64,000 nt of DNA, from assembly GCA_022592445.1 (NCBI GenBank), contig JABYQR010000007.1, positions 248,001 through 312,000 on the forward strand. The letters run 5' to 3'. Under the pieces are notes generated by a model. The model was given only the letters and a program-made list of their open reading frames with translations. It was not told the origin of the DNA and searched no databases. Positions 1 to 9,525 of the stretch are shown in pieces. The position numbers and the translations under genes were made by a program. How positions within the stretch are numbered: position 1 is the first letter of the stretch; every line of letters starts with the position of its first letter. Source of the DNA: Cytidiella melzeri. Its lineage: Eukaryota; Basidiomycota; Agaricomycetes; Polyporales; Irpicaceae.

Positions 1-200
1 CTATCACTTCTATTGTACGCACTTGCCATCTGATTCCTGCTTGGGGACGAGTACATGTCGCGCGAACTGACTGGACTTCGGAGAATGTACTACAACGTTG
101 TGACCGATTTTACGTGAATGCGTACCTACGACATTCAGACTTCGTGTTATTTCGACAGCTAGTAGATAATTGGCGAAGATCTCGGTCAATAACAGTGTAA
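1..200 (+). CDS. C-terminal end of a probable fungal DNA transposase (truncated at window edge)
   Basis: An open frame runs from base 3 to a TAA at 198-200 (65 residues) and has no start in the window, so it is the 3' end of a gene or exon lying to the left. The peptide contains SIVRTCHLIPAWG near its start and FYVNAYLRHSDFVLFRQL near its end. From memory of the family, this arrangement resembles the C-terminus of Plavaka/KDZ-like transposases common in Agaricomycetes (a conserved I-V-R-x-x-H-L-I-P stretch followed by a Y-V-N/S-x-Y-x-x-H segment). The LINE copy on the other strand ends only about 10-15 bp beyond the stop codon, so this is a patch of nested or adjacent transposons. The transposase assignment is an inference from a short segment and could be wrong. 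Confidence 0.45.
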   Translation, partial: ITSIVRTCHLIPAWGRVHVARTDWTSENVLQRCDRFYVNAYLRHSDFVLFRQLVDNWRRSRSITV

Positions 201-215
201 ATATTTTCGGTCTGC

Positions 216-261
216 ATCTACGGGCTCTACTGATATCTACGGGATTCTACTGGTATCTACG
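216..261 (-). repeat. 3'-terminal tandem repeat of the LINE
   Basis: On the plus strand the units are 216-234 (19 bp), 235-254 (20 bp) and a partial third beginning at 255. Each starts ATCTACG and runs to a CTACTG-containing end. Short 3'-terminal tandem repeats replace poly-A in several I/Tad-like LINEs and are thought to take part in priming. The ORF2 stop codon (257-259, CTA on the plus strand) lies inside the partial third unit, so coding sequence runs into the repeat. Confidence 0.7.
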
Positions 262-3200
262 AGGACACCTGCGCACTACCTAGATTTAGGGTTATTAGGT
301 AGAAAACCCCTTTTTCCTGATGTGCGACCGAGGTGAATGGTATAGGGTTGGGATTTACCAACGCTTCTCGCGCCAGTTGGTCGACCGACTCGTTCTGCTC
401 GATGCCCACGTGCCCTGGGCACCAGTGGAGGTGAAGGTGTGCTGCGGGGTTAAGAGAAAACCATGCACGCAAACGGCTTGTGATGCTGATAGATATGGCC
501 TGAGCAGAGTGCGGTTCGACCTTGAGGAGAGTGGTGATGGCGGATTCGCTATCGCAGAAGATGTGGAGGTCGGTGGTGGTGGTGTTAATGCCTCGAGCGA
601 TGCAAGCGGCGAGAGCTAGTAGTTCGGCGTCGAACGATGTAGCGTTGGAATATGTAAAGGCCATAGAGGCTACGAGTGCCCTCCCCACGTACAAACGGAA
701 GGCGGCGGCGGCGACGTCCGGAGTTCCTGTGCGTGCTGACCCATCCGAGAAGGCGAAAGTGGTTAAAGGAGAGGTGGATAAGTGATTTATGAACGACTGT
801 TTGTTTTCTAACCAAGATTTAAAAGCGTCAGAAGATTTCTTAGGATGATTAAGAATAAAAGAAATGCGTGACTCGTATATGTCTATTACTCTATTTCCGG
901 GCTGTAATTCGGGATGCGAGTGGCTGATGGGCTCGAGATTGGGTGTAGCGGCTTGGTGATGGATTTGAAGAGGTAGATGCGAGTGAGGGAGGATGTTATG
1001 AACAGGGAAGCCGATGGAGTGGGAAGCGTTGCGATTTGAGTTGGGATTGACGGCGATGGAGACGAGGTGACTTGGAGGGAGGCATTGGGTTCGGAGAATG
1101 GATACGTCGAATAATTTTCGGAGATGGAGACGAATCGGGAGGAGACCAGCGAGGATTTCCATCCCGCCGGTGGGAGAAGTACGAAAAGCGCCGAGGATCC
1201 ACCTTGCGGTGACTGACTGGGCTTGTGAGAGGGACGCGATGAGTGCTTTTTGAGGTTTGCGGGGGTTGAACCATAGGCGGAAGCCATATGTGAGGATGGG
1301 ACGAACACAGGAAATGTATAGGAGGCGTTTTTGTGCCGGTGCGAGGCCGCGATTGGAGTTCCCCAGCATGGGATACCCTCGGACGGTGCTGAGGGCCTTC
1401 GTGGCATAGAAGCGGACGTGGTACTTGAAGTTTAGTTGAGAATCGAAGAAAAAGCCCAGGTATCGCCAGACGTGTTTGGGCGACAGGGTTACGGAGGCGT
1501 TATCAATGGAGATGGATAAGGAGGGTAAGGGTCCGTGATATCGGGGAAGGGGGAAGTGGGCGAGTTCTAGTTTATCTAGTTCTAGGATGATCCCTATGCG
1601 GGCGAAGATGTTGGTGATGTTAATGTAAAGGTTTTTCAAGATAAAAACGTTCGTCCCGAGTGAATCGGAAGAAATAGCAAGGGTGCCGTCGTCGACGAAG
1701 AAGAGCAGCAAAAAACGAAGGATGGAACTTGGGGTGGGCAAGAGTTTGGAAATGGCGAAGAGTGCAGGTGTAATGGCTAGCGCTGAGAAGGGGGGGGAAA
1801 GGCAGGAGCCCTGGCCTACGCCAACGGTGCAGTTCACCGGGCCAGACAGTTTCTCCGCCCACCGGAACTGAGTGGTGCGGTTGGAAAGGTACGCGGCTAC
1901 TAGTTCGCATAATGAAGAATGGAAGCCCAAACGGCGCAGGATGGCAATCAACAAGCTATGGTTGATCGATGGAAAAAATTGTGCGATGTCCATGGCGAGG
2001 CATGATGAGTGCAAACCCGCCGCTCGTGCAGTCCGAAGGTGATGCGCGAGGAGGAGACCTGCATCGTCTGTCGAATGATGACGGACACCTCCACATTGTG
2101 AAGGGTGCAGGAGTTGGAACCGCACGCAGTCGTACTGCATGCGATTGGCTACCATCTTCTCCATGAGCTTGCCCATGCAGCTTAGGAGGACGATCGGACG
2201 GTACGCCTTCAGCACGGAATAGTCCGTCTTCTTGGGCTTTGGAATGACGACGGTGATTGACGATTTGAACTGCGCGGGCCAAAAACTGTTAGTAATGCAT
2301 GCGTTAAAGATGGATAGGATGTGCGTCTCGATTTCGTGATCAGCCACTAGGGTCTTAATCATCGACCAGGTCAGGTGGTCTGGGCCCGGTGCTGAGCGAG
2401 AGGAGGTTGTCGCAAGGCACTCTTTCAGTTCCCGTCGGGAGAAGGGTGGAAAGGGTCTCTCGTCCCGCTGTTCGAGGACTTCGACGATGGACAGGTCAAC
2501 TGGTCGATCCTGAGCCGAGTAGAATTGATTGGCGCATCCCCTAACAAAGTCGTCAAAGGATGAGATGGTGTTACCGTCGCTCCCCTTGATGTGGGACATC
2601 GTTGAGATGGGGCGCGGTTTGGCCCAGGCGGTGAGGTCCCAAACGCGCTTTTTCGCCGCCATGTCGGCAATGACGTTGTCGAAGTGCTCCCGTTTGGCCT
2701 TTCGTACTGCTCGAAAGAAGGCCCAACGGTCCTCCTGCATACCAGATTGACGGAACGTCCTGAGTGCCTCACGGCACTCCTCGTTCCACCATGGCTTAGA
2801 GTGGCTCGAAATGCGCGGTTTAGTCGCGTGTTTATCGAAGGCCTCCTGTATAGAGTTGAAAAATAGTGTCAGCGAACGCTCAATTTCTTCCGAGGATGAA
2901 AGGGAATCGTTGACGCGCGAGTGTGCAGCATCCAGGATGTTTAGGATGAACTCAGTTTCCGCGTCTGAGTTGGGGGTGATGCGCGGAAAGGCTATATGGT
3001 CTGGAACGATGGGGATGTCAACGGCTAGGATTGCGTGATCCGACCCCATACGCATGTCAGCATCAACGGTAAGGGCTGTGAGGGGATGGTTACTCATCGT
3101 GGAATCAATCCACGCAAGGTCAATCACCGAGGGTGCGAATCCGCGCCTGTGTGGAAAGTGTGTGTGGACATCGGGTGCGTTCAGCAGTGACACGCCGATG

Positions 3201-3739
3201 TCTGGCATGAAGTCGATGAGGTCTTGTGCATGACGCTCATCTCGACGTCCCGTCTCCCAGAGCATGTGATGGAGATTGAAGTTGCCTGCTACCAGAGTAA
3301 ACGAGGGGAGGCGATGTGCGGTCAAAAGGGCGTGGGTGGCGTCATGAGTATCGGGATGGCTATAGACGTTGAGGAAGAAGCGTTCCTCGTGGCCAAACGA
3401 AAGAGAAAGGCATAACAGGTGGGGATGCGAAATTATGTCGTGCCGTGTGCGCGGGTTGGATCCAGCCCACCTGCAATTGACGTAACAGGCGACCCGAGCC
3501 TGTCGAATGTCAGTGACTTCGAGGAGAAGCCAGTCTGCAGACTGCGCTTGCGTTCCGAAATATTCGTCGCCCTGGGGGTTGGTGGACGAGGGGGTTCGTT
3601 TCAGAACCGAATACGAGGGTTCTTGAATAAAGATAGCGTCAGCTCGGATGAAATGTTGCAGCACCGCTGCCGTATTATTAGCCGTATGGTTTGCATTAAA
3701 GGAAATTACCCTAAACGTGTTCTGCGTCTCTGCTGGCAT
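257..3739 (-). CDS. LINE ORF2: endonuclease / reverse transcriptase / RNase H polyprotein
   Basis: The predicted protein has 1160 residues and no internal stop. Domain order: endonuclease/exonuclease/phosphatase-like (about 5-250; SFNANHT, FIQEPS and SDHAIL motifs visible), reverse transcriptase (about 480-790; FVDDG active site in place of the common YADD/FADD), and RNase H (about 985-1115; FSDGSA, DAELLAL, CDSESA and the HVGIEQNESVDQLA tail). It nicks target DNA, primes on it and copies the element RNA. The endonuclease motif usually written GDFN reads GNFN here (codon AAC), replacing an expected metal/catalytic Asp. The ATG lies 10 nt downstream of the ORF1 stop, which suggests stop-restart or reinitiation. 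Translation ends in the 3' tandem repeats, and the last 20 or so residues have no domain. Confidence 0.9.
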   Translation of the reverse strand: MPAETQNTFRVISFNANHTANNTAAVLQHFIRADAIFIQEPSYSVLKRTPSSTNPQGDEYFGTQAQSADWLLLEVTDIRQARVACYVNCRWAGSNPRTRHDIISHPHLLCLSLSFGHEERFFLNVYSHPDTHDATHALLTAHRLPSFTLVAGNFNLHHMLWETGRRDERHAQDLIDFMPDIGVSLLNAPDVHTHFPHRRGFAPSVIDLAWIDSTMSNHPLTALTVDADMRMGSDHAILAVDIPIVPDHIAFPRITPNSDAETEFILNILDAAHSRVNDSLSSSEEIERSLTLFFNSIQEAFDKHATKPRISSHSKPWWNEECREALRTFRQSGMQEDRWAFFRAVRKAKREHFDNVIADMAAKKRVWDLTAWAKPRPISTMSHIKGSDGNTISSFDDFVRGCANQFYSAQDRPVDLSIVEVLEQRDERPFPPFSRRELKECLATTSSRSAPGPDHLTWSMIKTLVADHEIETHILSIFNACITNSFWPAQFKSSITVVIPKPKKTDYSVLKAYRPIVLLSCMGKLMEKMVANRMQYDCVRFQLLHPSQCGGVRHHSTDDAGLLLAHHLRTARAAGLHSSCLAMDIAQFFPSINHSLLIAILRRLGFHSSLCELVAAYLSNRTTQFRWAEKLSGPVNCTVGVGQGSCLSPPFSALAITPALFAISKLLPTPSSILRFLLLFFVDDGTLAISSDSLGTNVFILKNLYINITNIFARIGIILELDKLELAHFPLPRYHGPLPSLSISIDNASVTLSPKHVWRYLGFFFDSQLNFKYHVRFYATKALSTVRGYPMLGNSNRGLAPAQKRLLYISCVRPILTYGFRLWFNPRKPQKALIASLSQAQSVTARWILGAFRTSPTGGMEILAGLLPIRLHLRKLFDVSILRTQCLPPSHLVSIAVNPNSNRNASHSIGFPVHNILPHSHLPLQIHHQAATPNLEPISHSHPELQPGNRVIDIYESRISFILNHPKKSSDAFKSWLENKQSFINHLSTSPLTTFAFSDGSARTGTPDVAAAAFRLYVGRALVASMAFTYSNATSFDAELLALAACIARGINTTTTDLHIFCDSESAITTLLKVEPHSAQAISISITSRLRAWFSLNPAAHLHLHWCPGHVGIEQNESVDQLAREALVNPNPIPFTSVAHQEKGVFYLITLNLGSAQVSS

Positions 3740-3749
3740 GGTGGAGGCA

Positions 3750-5582
3750 CTACGTCAATCTTCCGAGGCTAGGGCCTTGTCGCCCCATGCCAATGTGTGT
3801 GTTTCGCCTGGCCTGTAAGCCCTGGCGGGAGTCGAGGTGTAGTGCTCTGCGGGATGCTTGGTTAGCTGGCTGGTGGCTCTGGATCCACTCGCGGTCGCGG
3901 CGGTGCTGGAAGAAAGAACAGTCAGCAGAATCGGCCCGATGGGGCTCACCACAATTGAAACACTTAGTAGGCGCAAGGGGCGCCAGGTTCTCGTGGTCGC
4001 GCTCGTCGTGAGGCTGAGCGCATACTGGGCACCTCACAACCTGTGAGCGGCAGATGTCGGCAGGATGACCCCATCGCTGGCAAATGGCACAGCGCGGAGT
4101 TGCTGGACGGAAGTTTTGCGCCTGAATGGCGCGGCAAGTGGCCCCATTCAAATAGACCACTTGGCGCATAATTTGTCGCATACATCGAGAGGTGGAGCTG
4201 TCGTAGAAGTCAGCAAAAACGGTTCCGAAGGCTGAACCTTCGGTGATCTGAACACGGGGGTCACCGATCATGGTGACTCCCTCCCATGCGTACTGACTCA
4301 GGAGTGCTTGTTTGATCTGCTGAATGGATTCGTCAGATGATGCGTTAACTGGATCTGAGAAGGGTACGCGACGGTACAGCACACCGTTGCGGAAGCGGAA
4401 CTTTGAGCATATCGGAGTGGCTCCACTCAAGCCTCTGCATGCCCTCCAGAAAGATTCGACGACCGCCTCTGTTCCCTCACAGGGCGAAGCGCGGAACTGT
4501 AGTTGTAGAGTGTTGTTAATCCACCTTACAAACAGGACACCAGGCGCGTCTTGAGGAAGTTGCCCCGTCATCTTGGCCTCCTCGTAGACGATGGAGAATG
4601 TGCTGAGAAGCTGTTGGTCGTTAGGGATTTCGGAGACATGAACTGTACCACCTGACGGCTTAACCGTTATGACCTTGGATGCGTTGCGTGGGGCGTGTCG
4701 CGGCACAGCCCGGTTGGGAGGAGTAGGCACCAATTTGGTAGCCATAGAGAGTACCGCCTCTGCTGGGGCATTCGGCATGGCAGAGGCAAGGGCAGAAGTG
4801 ATGTTGAAAAGAGTGTTTGCCGGGCGAGCTTTGGCTACTTGTGCGTATGAGGGCGCCGGGCGGCTCGCCGTGGGGACGGGGGGAGGTCTCTGGGCAGAGA
4901 CGAATGGAAGCGTGGTTTGAGCGGTGTGGTGTGTTGGCACACCTCCTGCTCGAAACGGGCGTTGAGTCGTGCCCAGCACGTGCGCAGGACGTACTGTCTG
5001 TGGAGTGTGATGGGAAGCGATGGTGGTGATGGGAGCAGCCGCAGTCGAGACGTTACGAGGGGACGGAGAGGCAACGGAGCGATGGATGGCGAGTTCGTCA
5101 TCGACAGTATTGTTCCACTGGTTGACGAGGCTACGGAGGTTGTTGAAGATGGGCAGGATAGTGTTGTCGAAGGCCTTAGGTTGCCTTGCGAGGTCTCGGA
5201 TGCGATGCATGACCATTGGCTCGGTCAGGAAGGCTGCGAGAGTGGAGAGAGTGGCAGCAAACACTGGGAGAGACTCACTTATTTGGCTCTCGCTTTCGTA
5301 CGGTAGGAAGACGTTGTAAGGTGCCTCAGGGGAAACATCGTCCCCCCACAGGTCCGCGTCCTCATCGATAGTGGTCGGCCCAGATTGGTCTGGCTGAGGA
5401 GGTTGGGAGGCGAAGCTGGCCGGAGGGATGTGAGGAGGGTTAAAGAGTGGGGCAGAGGGCGCCCCAGGGCCTAACGGCTGATTAAACTCAGCTGGGTGGT
5501 TCACAGGGGGCTGAGTAAGGTACTCGAGGGATTGTTGGGATGGTGGTAAGGTCATGTCTGCGTCTGGTAGAGCGCCAGACAT
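3750..5582 (-). CDS. LINE ORF1: Gag-like nucleic-acid-binding protein
   Basis: The predicted protein has 610 residues. The first ~300 are low-complexity, rich in Pro, Ala, Thr and Gln (likely disordered). A more ordered central part follows at about 310-470. The C-terminal part carries clustered knuckles: C-x2-C-x4-H-x4-C (CAICQRWGHPADIC), then CPVCAQPHDERDH and CFNCGEPHRADSADC. Such proteins coat element RNA and form the ribonucleoprotein that ORF2 works on. The gene sits directly upstream of ORF2 on the same strand with a 10 nt gap, as expected for a bicistronic LINE transcript. The start chosen is the first ATG of the long frame. Homology beyond the knuckles is not recognisable by eye. Confidence 0.85.
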   Translation of the reverse strand: MSGALPDADMTLPPSQQSLEYLTQPPVNHPAEFNQPLGPGAPSAPLFNPPHIPPASFASQPPQPDQSGPTTIDEDADLWGDDVSPEAPYNVFLPYESESQISESLPVFAATLSTLAAFLTEPMVMHRIRDLARQPKAFDNTILPIFNNLRSLVNQWNNTVDDELAIHRSVASPSPRNVSTAAAPITTIASHHTPQTVRPAHVLGTTQRPFRAGGVPTHHTAQTTLPFVSAQRPPPVPTASRPAPSYAQVAKARPANTLFNITSALASAMPNAPAEAVLSMATKLVPTPPNRAVPRHAPRNASKVITVKPSGGTVHVSEIPNDQQLLSTFSIVYEEAKMTGQLPQDAPGVLFVRWINNTLQLQFRASPCEGTEAVVESFWRACRGLSGATPICSKFRFRNGVLYRRVPFSDPVNASSDESIQQIKQALLSQYAWEGVTMIGDPRVQITEGSAFGTVFADFYDSSTSRCMRQIMRQVVYLNGATCRAIQAQNFRPATPRCAICQRWGHPADICRSQVVRCPVCAQPHDERDHENLAPLAPTKCFNCGEPHRADSADCSFFQHRRDREWIQSHQPANQASRRALHLDSRQGLQARRNTHIGMGRQGPSLGRLT

Positions 5583-5913
5583 GATGAATTAAGGGAAGCC
5601 GGAACTTTTAAGATGTAAGCTATTAACGCTAAAGGCGAGGAATATGAGTATTTGTAGAGTAGTTTAAGGGGAACACGAGCGATTAAGGGGATGGGAAGGG
5701 GAGTGGTGACGAGGAAAGCGTTATGCTTGAGCGTGGGAATTTTCCTAGTGGTGGTGGTACGGGTTCAAGAAGCGACGACGACGAACGCTGAAGATCAGGC
5801 GAGTGAGATAAACGCACACAACTCAACATCAAGTTGTTCCCGCAGTCGTCGACGCGTTCCAACTTGAACTTGTACCATATACATCTGACTTTGGCTTGTC
5901 CGAATATCTCTCC
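5583..5913. other. LINE 5' leader and promoter region of the DUF4211 gene
   Basis: About 330 bp between the LINE ORF1 start and the plus-strand DUF4211 ATG. The part next to ORF1 is probably the LINE 5' UTR, but its outer boundary is not visible. No convincing ORF, TATA element or target-site duplication was seen. Confidence 0.5.
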
Positions 5914-7807
5914 ATGCCAAGGTCTCGCAAACCTCTCGAGCAGAAGACTGTGCCGGAGTTCTTTAGATCTAGCTCTCCGTCACAAGGCCATAATAACACA
6001 GAGAGCGGTCCCTCCAGACAGCCGGCGCGTTCCAACGTCAACACTAAGGGCAAAGTACCCACTAAACGCGCGATTGCTCCCTCGCTTCACAAGAAAGACG
6101 AGAGCGACGAGGTCTCAGATGGCGGCGGGAGCACTAGTAGCGACGTTGGCGCGATTGAATTTGTGCCTCAAGTCATTACGGTGAGCTCCAGCTCTGAGGA
6201 GGACGATGTGGTCAAGTCACCTCGTAGGCCCGTAGCTACACAAAGGAAAGTCCGAAAGAAGAGAGCGGATAGTGAGGAGAAGCGTTCTACTGGGATGGGC
6301 AGCGACAGCGATGGCTCAGAGCATGTCGGCGTACCGGTTGCCTGGAAGAAAAAAAATGGTGGTACTGCGAATAAGCGGAAACTTACAGCCATACAAGACA
6401 GTGAGGATGAGGAACCACAACCTCGAAGGAAAAAGCTGTTGAAGGGCGTCAGACCTCCAACTCCGGAGGAGAGCGATCTATTGGAGGAAGTCGATTCGAA
6501 TAGTAAGCGGAACGTATATTTCACTGCATTAGTTGAGAACCCTCTGGTAGAAATTATCGAAAGTCGTTTACGCACTCGTGACAAGAAGTCTAAATATTTG
6601 GAAAAGCTGGAGAAACATAAACGTAAGACCTGTGATGTTCGTGTAGATGCCTGCAGCGTCCTGACAGGATCATGAACATAGGAATGGGAAGGAAATTGGG
6701 GCAGCCAGAACCAGAATCCGACGGCAATTCTGCAGAATCTGAGGAGGAGGAGAGCATTGAGCCATTTTCTGGTGCCAAGCCTCATACAGACAGCGACTCT
6801 CCACTCTCCGAGGATGAAGGTCTCAGTGGCTTCATTGAAGAGGATAGCGTCAACGCGGTCATGCCCGAGTTACCCACAGAATTCAGTATGAATACATACC
6901 AGGATCTCATGCACCACTTCAAGATAATTTGCCAGCTGTTCGTACATCTTGCCGTACAGGACCCAGAGGACCGACAGTCCTTCATGGAGCAGAGTCTGAA
7001 AGGTAGAATAATCAGCCTTTACACGCTCCATTGCCACAATACTAAATAAAAAAACATCAGATCAGTACTTCTCTGTGCCGTTAATGATTGCGAGGCGTAA
7101 GCTTTCAGGCATGAGAGACTCTAGCGTAACGTCTTCTGTCTGGCGAACACCGTTCAAGAAAGCCCTAGAGACATACCCGGATTTCGAGACGGTGCAGAAG
7201 GACTACGCCGATCCTGGATGCGACGCGTGCCATCTTGGGGGCCGTATGTCGACTATTGTAGGGAGAGTCAGCGGTGAACCATATGATCACACTACTTTCC
7301 TGGTATGGTCTACTTCTGCGCGTACATGCTATACATACTCACACGGCTGTTCAGCCACTCGGCGCTGATGATTCAGAGGACGAAGAAGAGGACGAAGAAG
7401 AGGACGGAACAAGAATCTTGCAGAAGGAATTCAGCTTGGGTCGATTTTGTGCGCGCCGGACTCGCGTGTTCCACAAGTTTACCCACTGGGAGGTACGTTG
7501 CAGAAGGAATTTGCTGTCTATTTGTCTCAGGTCGTACCACGTTTTGCAGTATGCTGTGTTCAAGTCTCTGGCACAAGAAGTCGAAGATCTCAAACGCCAG
7601 TCGACGAAACGACGCGTCTTCGTGCCTGTTGCATACGCTGGAGGGAGCAAACCGCCAGACGATCTCACTGACGCAGATGGGATCATGAACTGGCTTGACG
7701 AACGCGGCGTTGTAGCTTCACTATGGCACAATATCAAGGAGATGATGGATAATGCAACAAACCTGGAAGTAGCGTCGAAACGAGGTGAGGACCGTGACGA
7801 CGACTGA
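5914..7807 (+). CDS. DUF4211 domain-containing nuclear protein
   Basis: Proposed CDS join(5914..6622, 6682..7002, 7061..7302, 7355..7492, 7550..7807), giving 555 residues. All four introns are 52-59 nt with GT/AG ends, and the phases agree. Residues ~1-240 are charged and disordered, with Ser/Glu/Asp runs and Lys/Arg patches (nuclear-protein character). The C-terminal half matches the fungal DUF4211 pattern: FIEEDSVNA, LPTEFS, QDLMHHFKIICQLFVHLAV, then DYADPGCDACHLGGR, an acidic insert, and FCARRTRVFHKFTHWE. The CDACH and FCARR segments look like a metal- or nucleic-acid-binding pair, but that is inference. Biochemical function is not established for the family to my knowledge. The N-terminal start is the first ATG of the frame. 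Confidence 0.8.
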
Positions 7808-8388
7808 CGGGCGCGCACAATCCCAGTCATGTCGACGATTGTTGAATATTCTTTTGATCACTCGCGCGTTACGGCGTCTGTAAGATAGTTTCTCTCGTTC
7901 GTCATCTCGATTCTTCCGTCGTCCCCCAGCTCTCCGACAGTATATACGGAATGCCTTCGTATCGAAGTACCTCAGAGATTTCGACCATACTCTGAGGTGT
8001 AAGCTCACTTATTTACTCTGTACTTGTATTGTACTCACTCTGTGTACAGTATTGACACTACGTGTCATTAGGTCGAGTACGCGCACTCCAATAGGTATAT
8101 CAGAGCCGGCGCTCGTGAGCGCCCTGCGCACAGAAGTCTTTTGCGAGGACTTCTTCAACCTTTTCGTACTTATATGTTACACTGTACAACTTGTATTAGG
8201 CACTGCTAGTGGAATGCTGAAGAATGTATGCCTTCTTTTGAAACTAAGTTCCAACTCTCCAAGTTCAATGGCTACAATTCACTTCACACGTGACCTACAA
8301 TGCACTTGGCACGTGACCTTGCATTCACTTCAGGGCCCAGGCTATCAGCGCCATTGGAATTTGGCACCACTTCTTGAAGTGAACGGTC
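7808..8388. other. Intergenic region, promoter of TAF13
   Basis: No gene was recognised in these 580 bp. It holds a 7 bp inverted repeat with a 2 nt centre at 8109-8124 (GGCGCTC/GAGCGCC) and the paired E-boxes annotated separately. Confidence 0.5.
8287..8315 (+). promoter_or_regulatory. Two CACGTGACC E-box elements upstream of TAF13
   Basis: CACGTG occurs at 8287-8292 and 8310-8315. Both copies are followed by ACC and start 23 bp apart (about two helical turns). They lie 75-100 bp upstream of the TAF13 ATG. CACGTG is the core site of bHLH regulators such as Cbf1 and SREBP-like factors. The identical flank and near-integral helical spacing suggest a real paired site, but no factor can be named. 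Confidence 0.5.
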
Positions 8389-9274
8389 ATGTCGTACTAT
8401 CCGTCGGGCTCATCGTATCCGTACAGCGCATATCATCCTCCCCAGGCGAATGCATACCACTCTCAACATGTGCAGTCAGCAAGAGGCTACCCTACAACCG
8501 CGTATCAGCAACCATATCCAGCTACCGCTGTGCAAGGATATGGAGCAACCTGGCCTTATTACAGCTATTATGCGCCTCAGCACCAGCAACAACAGGCACA
8601 GAGCACTGTAACGCCCGCTCCGAGACCTGCTACCACCACACAGACGGCACAGGCGGCGACAAGTAGCACTCCAGCAGCCACTACTACAACGACGACGTCG
8701 CAGCATGCCACCGCGCAAGCTGCGCCTACCACATCGGTCATAACACCGACAGGGCAGCAACGAAACTATACCGCGACATATACGTATATGCCCTCTTATC
8801 GGGATACAATGGCTACAAGTGCTTCATCACGGGGCAAGAAATTATCCCAGAGAGGGCTGTTCACCAAAGAACGTCAGTATTCTATCATGCCAACGCTGTT
8901 CACGCTCAACATCATTTCGTAGTCCGCAATTTGATGTATGGCTTTGGAGACGATCGTAACCCTGCGAACGATTCTGTGAATGTCATGGAGGAGATGCTGG
9001 TAGAGTACATTGTGGATGTGGTAAGTATCCTGTGTGTCTGCCATCAACGGTTCCGTTATTAAGTGCGCCGTATGTTCAGTGTCAGACGGCCCTTGGCCCA
9101 GGCAGGAAATCTCGACTATCCATTGAAGATTTGCGTCGTGCATTATCGAGGCCAGCGGATGCGAAAAAGCTCGCCCGTATGGAAGAACTCCTTTTCATGC
9201 AGGAGGACATCAAACGGGCCCGGTCACAGTTTGAAGAGTCGGACATGAACCAGGCTGCCGCATTTCAAGGTTGA
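8389..9274 (+). CDS. TAF13: Transcription initiation factor TFIID subunit 13 (TAF13)
   Basis: Proposed CDS join(8389..8872, 8923..9020, 9080..9274), 258 residues. The C-terminal ~100 residues are a histone-fold TAF13: FTKELRNLMYGFGDDRNP, VNVMEEMLVEYIVDVCQTA, RLSIEDLRRALSRPADAKKL and RMEELLFMQEDIKRARSQFE match the conserved family almost word for word. TAF13 pairs with TAF11 in TFIID at RNA polymerase II promoters. The N-terminal ~155 residues are an unusual low-complexity tail rich in Tyr, Pro, Gln, Thr and Ala. TAF13 is normally about 120-130 residues in animals and somewhat longer in fungi. Splicing into the fold preserves phase at both introns. Confidence 0.93.
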
Positions 9275-9525
9275 CATGCTCAGCCGTTGTTGCACATGTA
9301 GCTTCAGACGTACTTTTTCTTTGCGTTTATGTCATGTAGGAATACACTCCATTTTGTACCACAATAGACAGCGATCTGTTTCGCGGAATGAGCAAGTACT
9401 GCAGCTGCACTAAAACATGTGAAAAGTCGCGTCGAGGCGCTATGCACAACCTTGGCCGAACGCGTCCAGCTTCGCGACTGCGCCATTGGTGATGTACCCT
9501 GAGCACCTTCCTCCTTATAACCACC

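Larger units (their letters stand above)
205..5640 (-). mobile_element. Full-length-looking non-LTR retrotransposon (Tad1/I-like LINE)
   Basis: Two long minus-strand open frames lie head to tail. ORF1 ends in CCHC-type zinc knuckles. ORF2 has an apurinic-type endonuclease domain, reverse transcriptase and RNase H in that order. This is the layout of fungal Tad1-like and I-like LINEs. The 3' end (low coordinates) carries short tandem repeats instead of a poly-A tail. The outer limits given are approximate: the 3' end is placed at the repeat block and the 5' end just upstream of ORF1. No target-site duplication could be fixed by eye. Neither ORF contains an internal stop, so the copy looks young, but one endonuclease catalytic residue appears changed (see ORF2). 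Confidence 0.85.
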
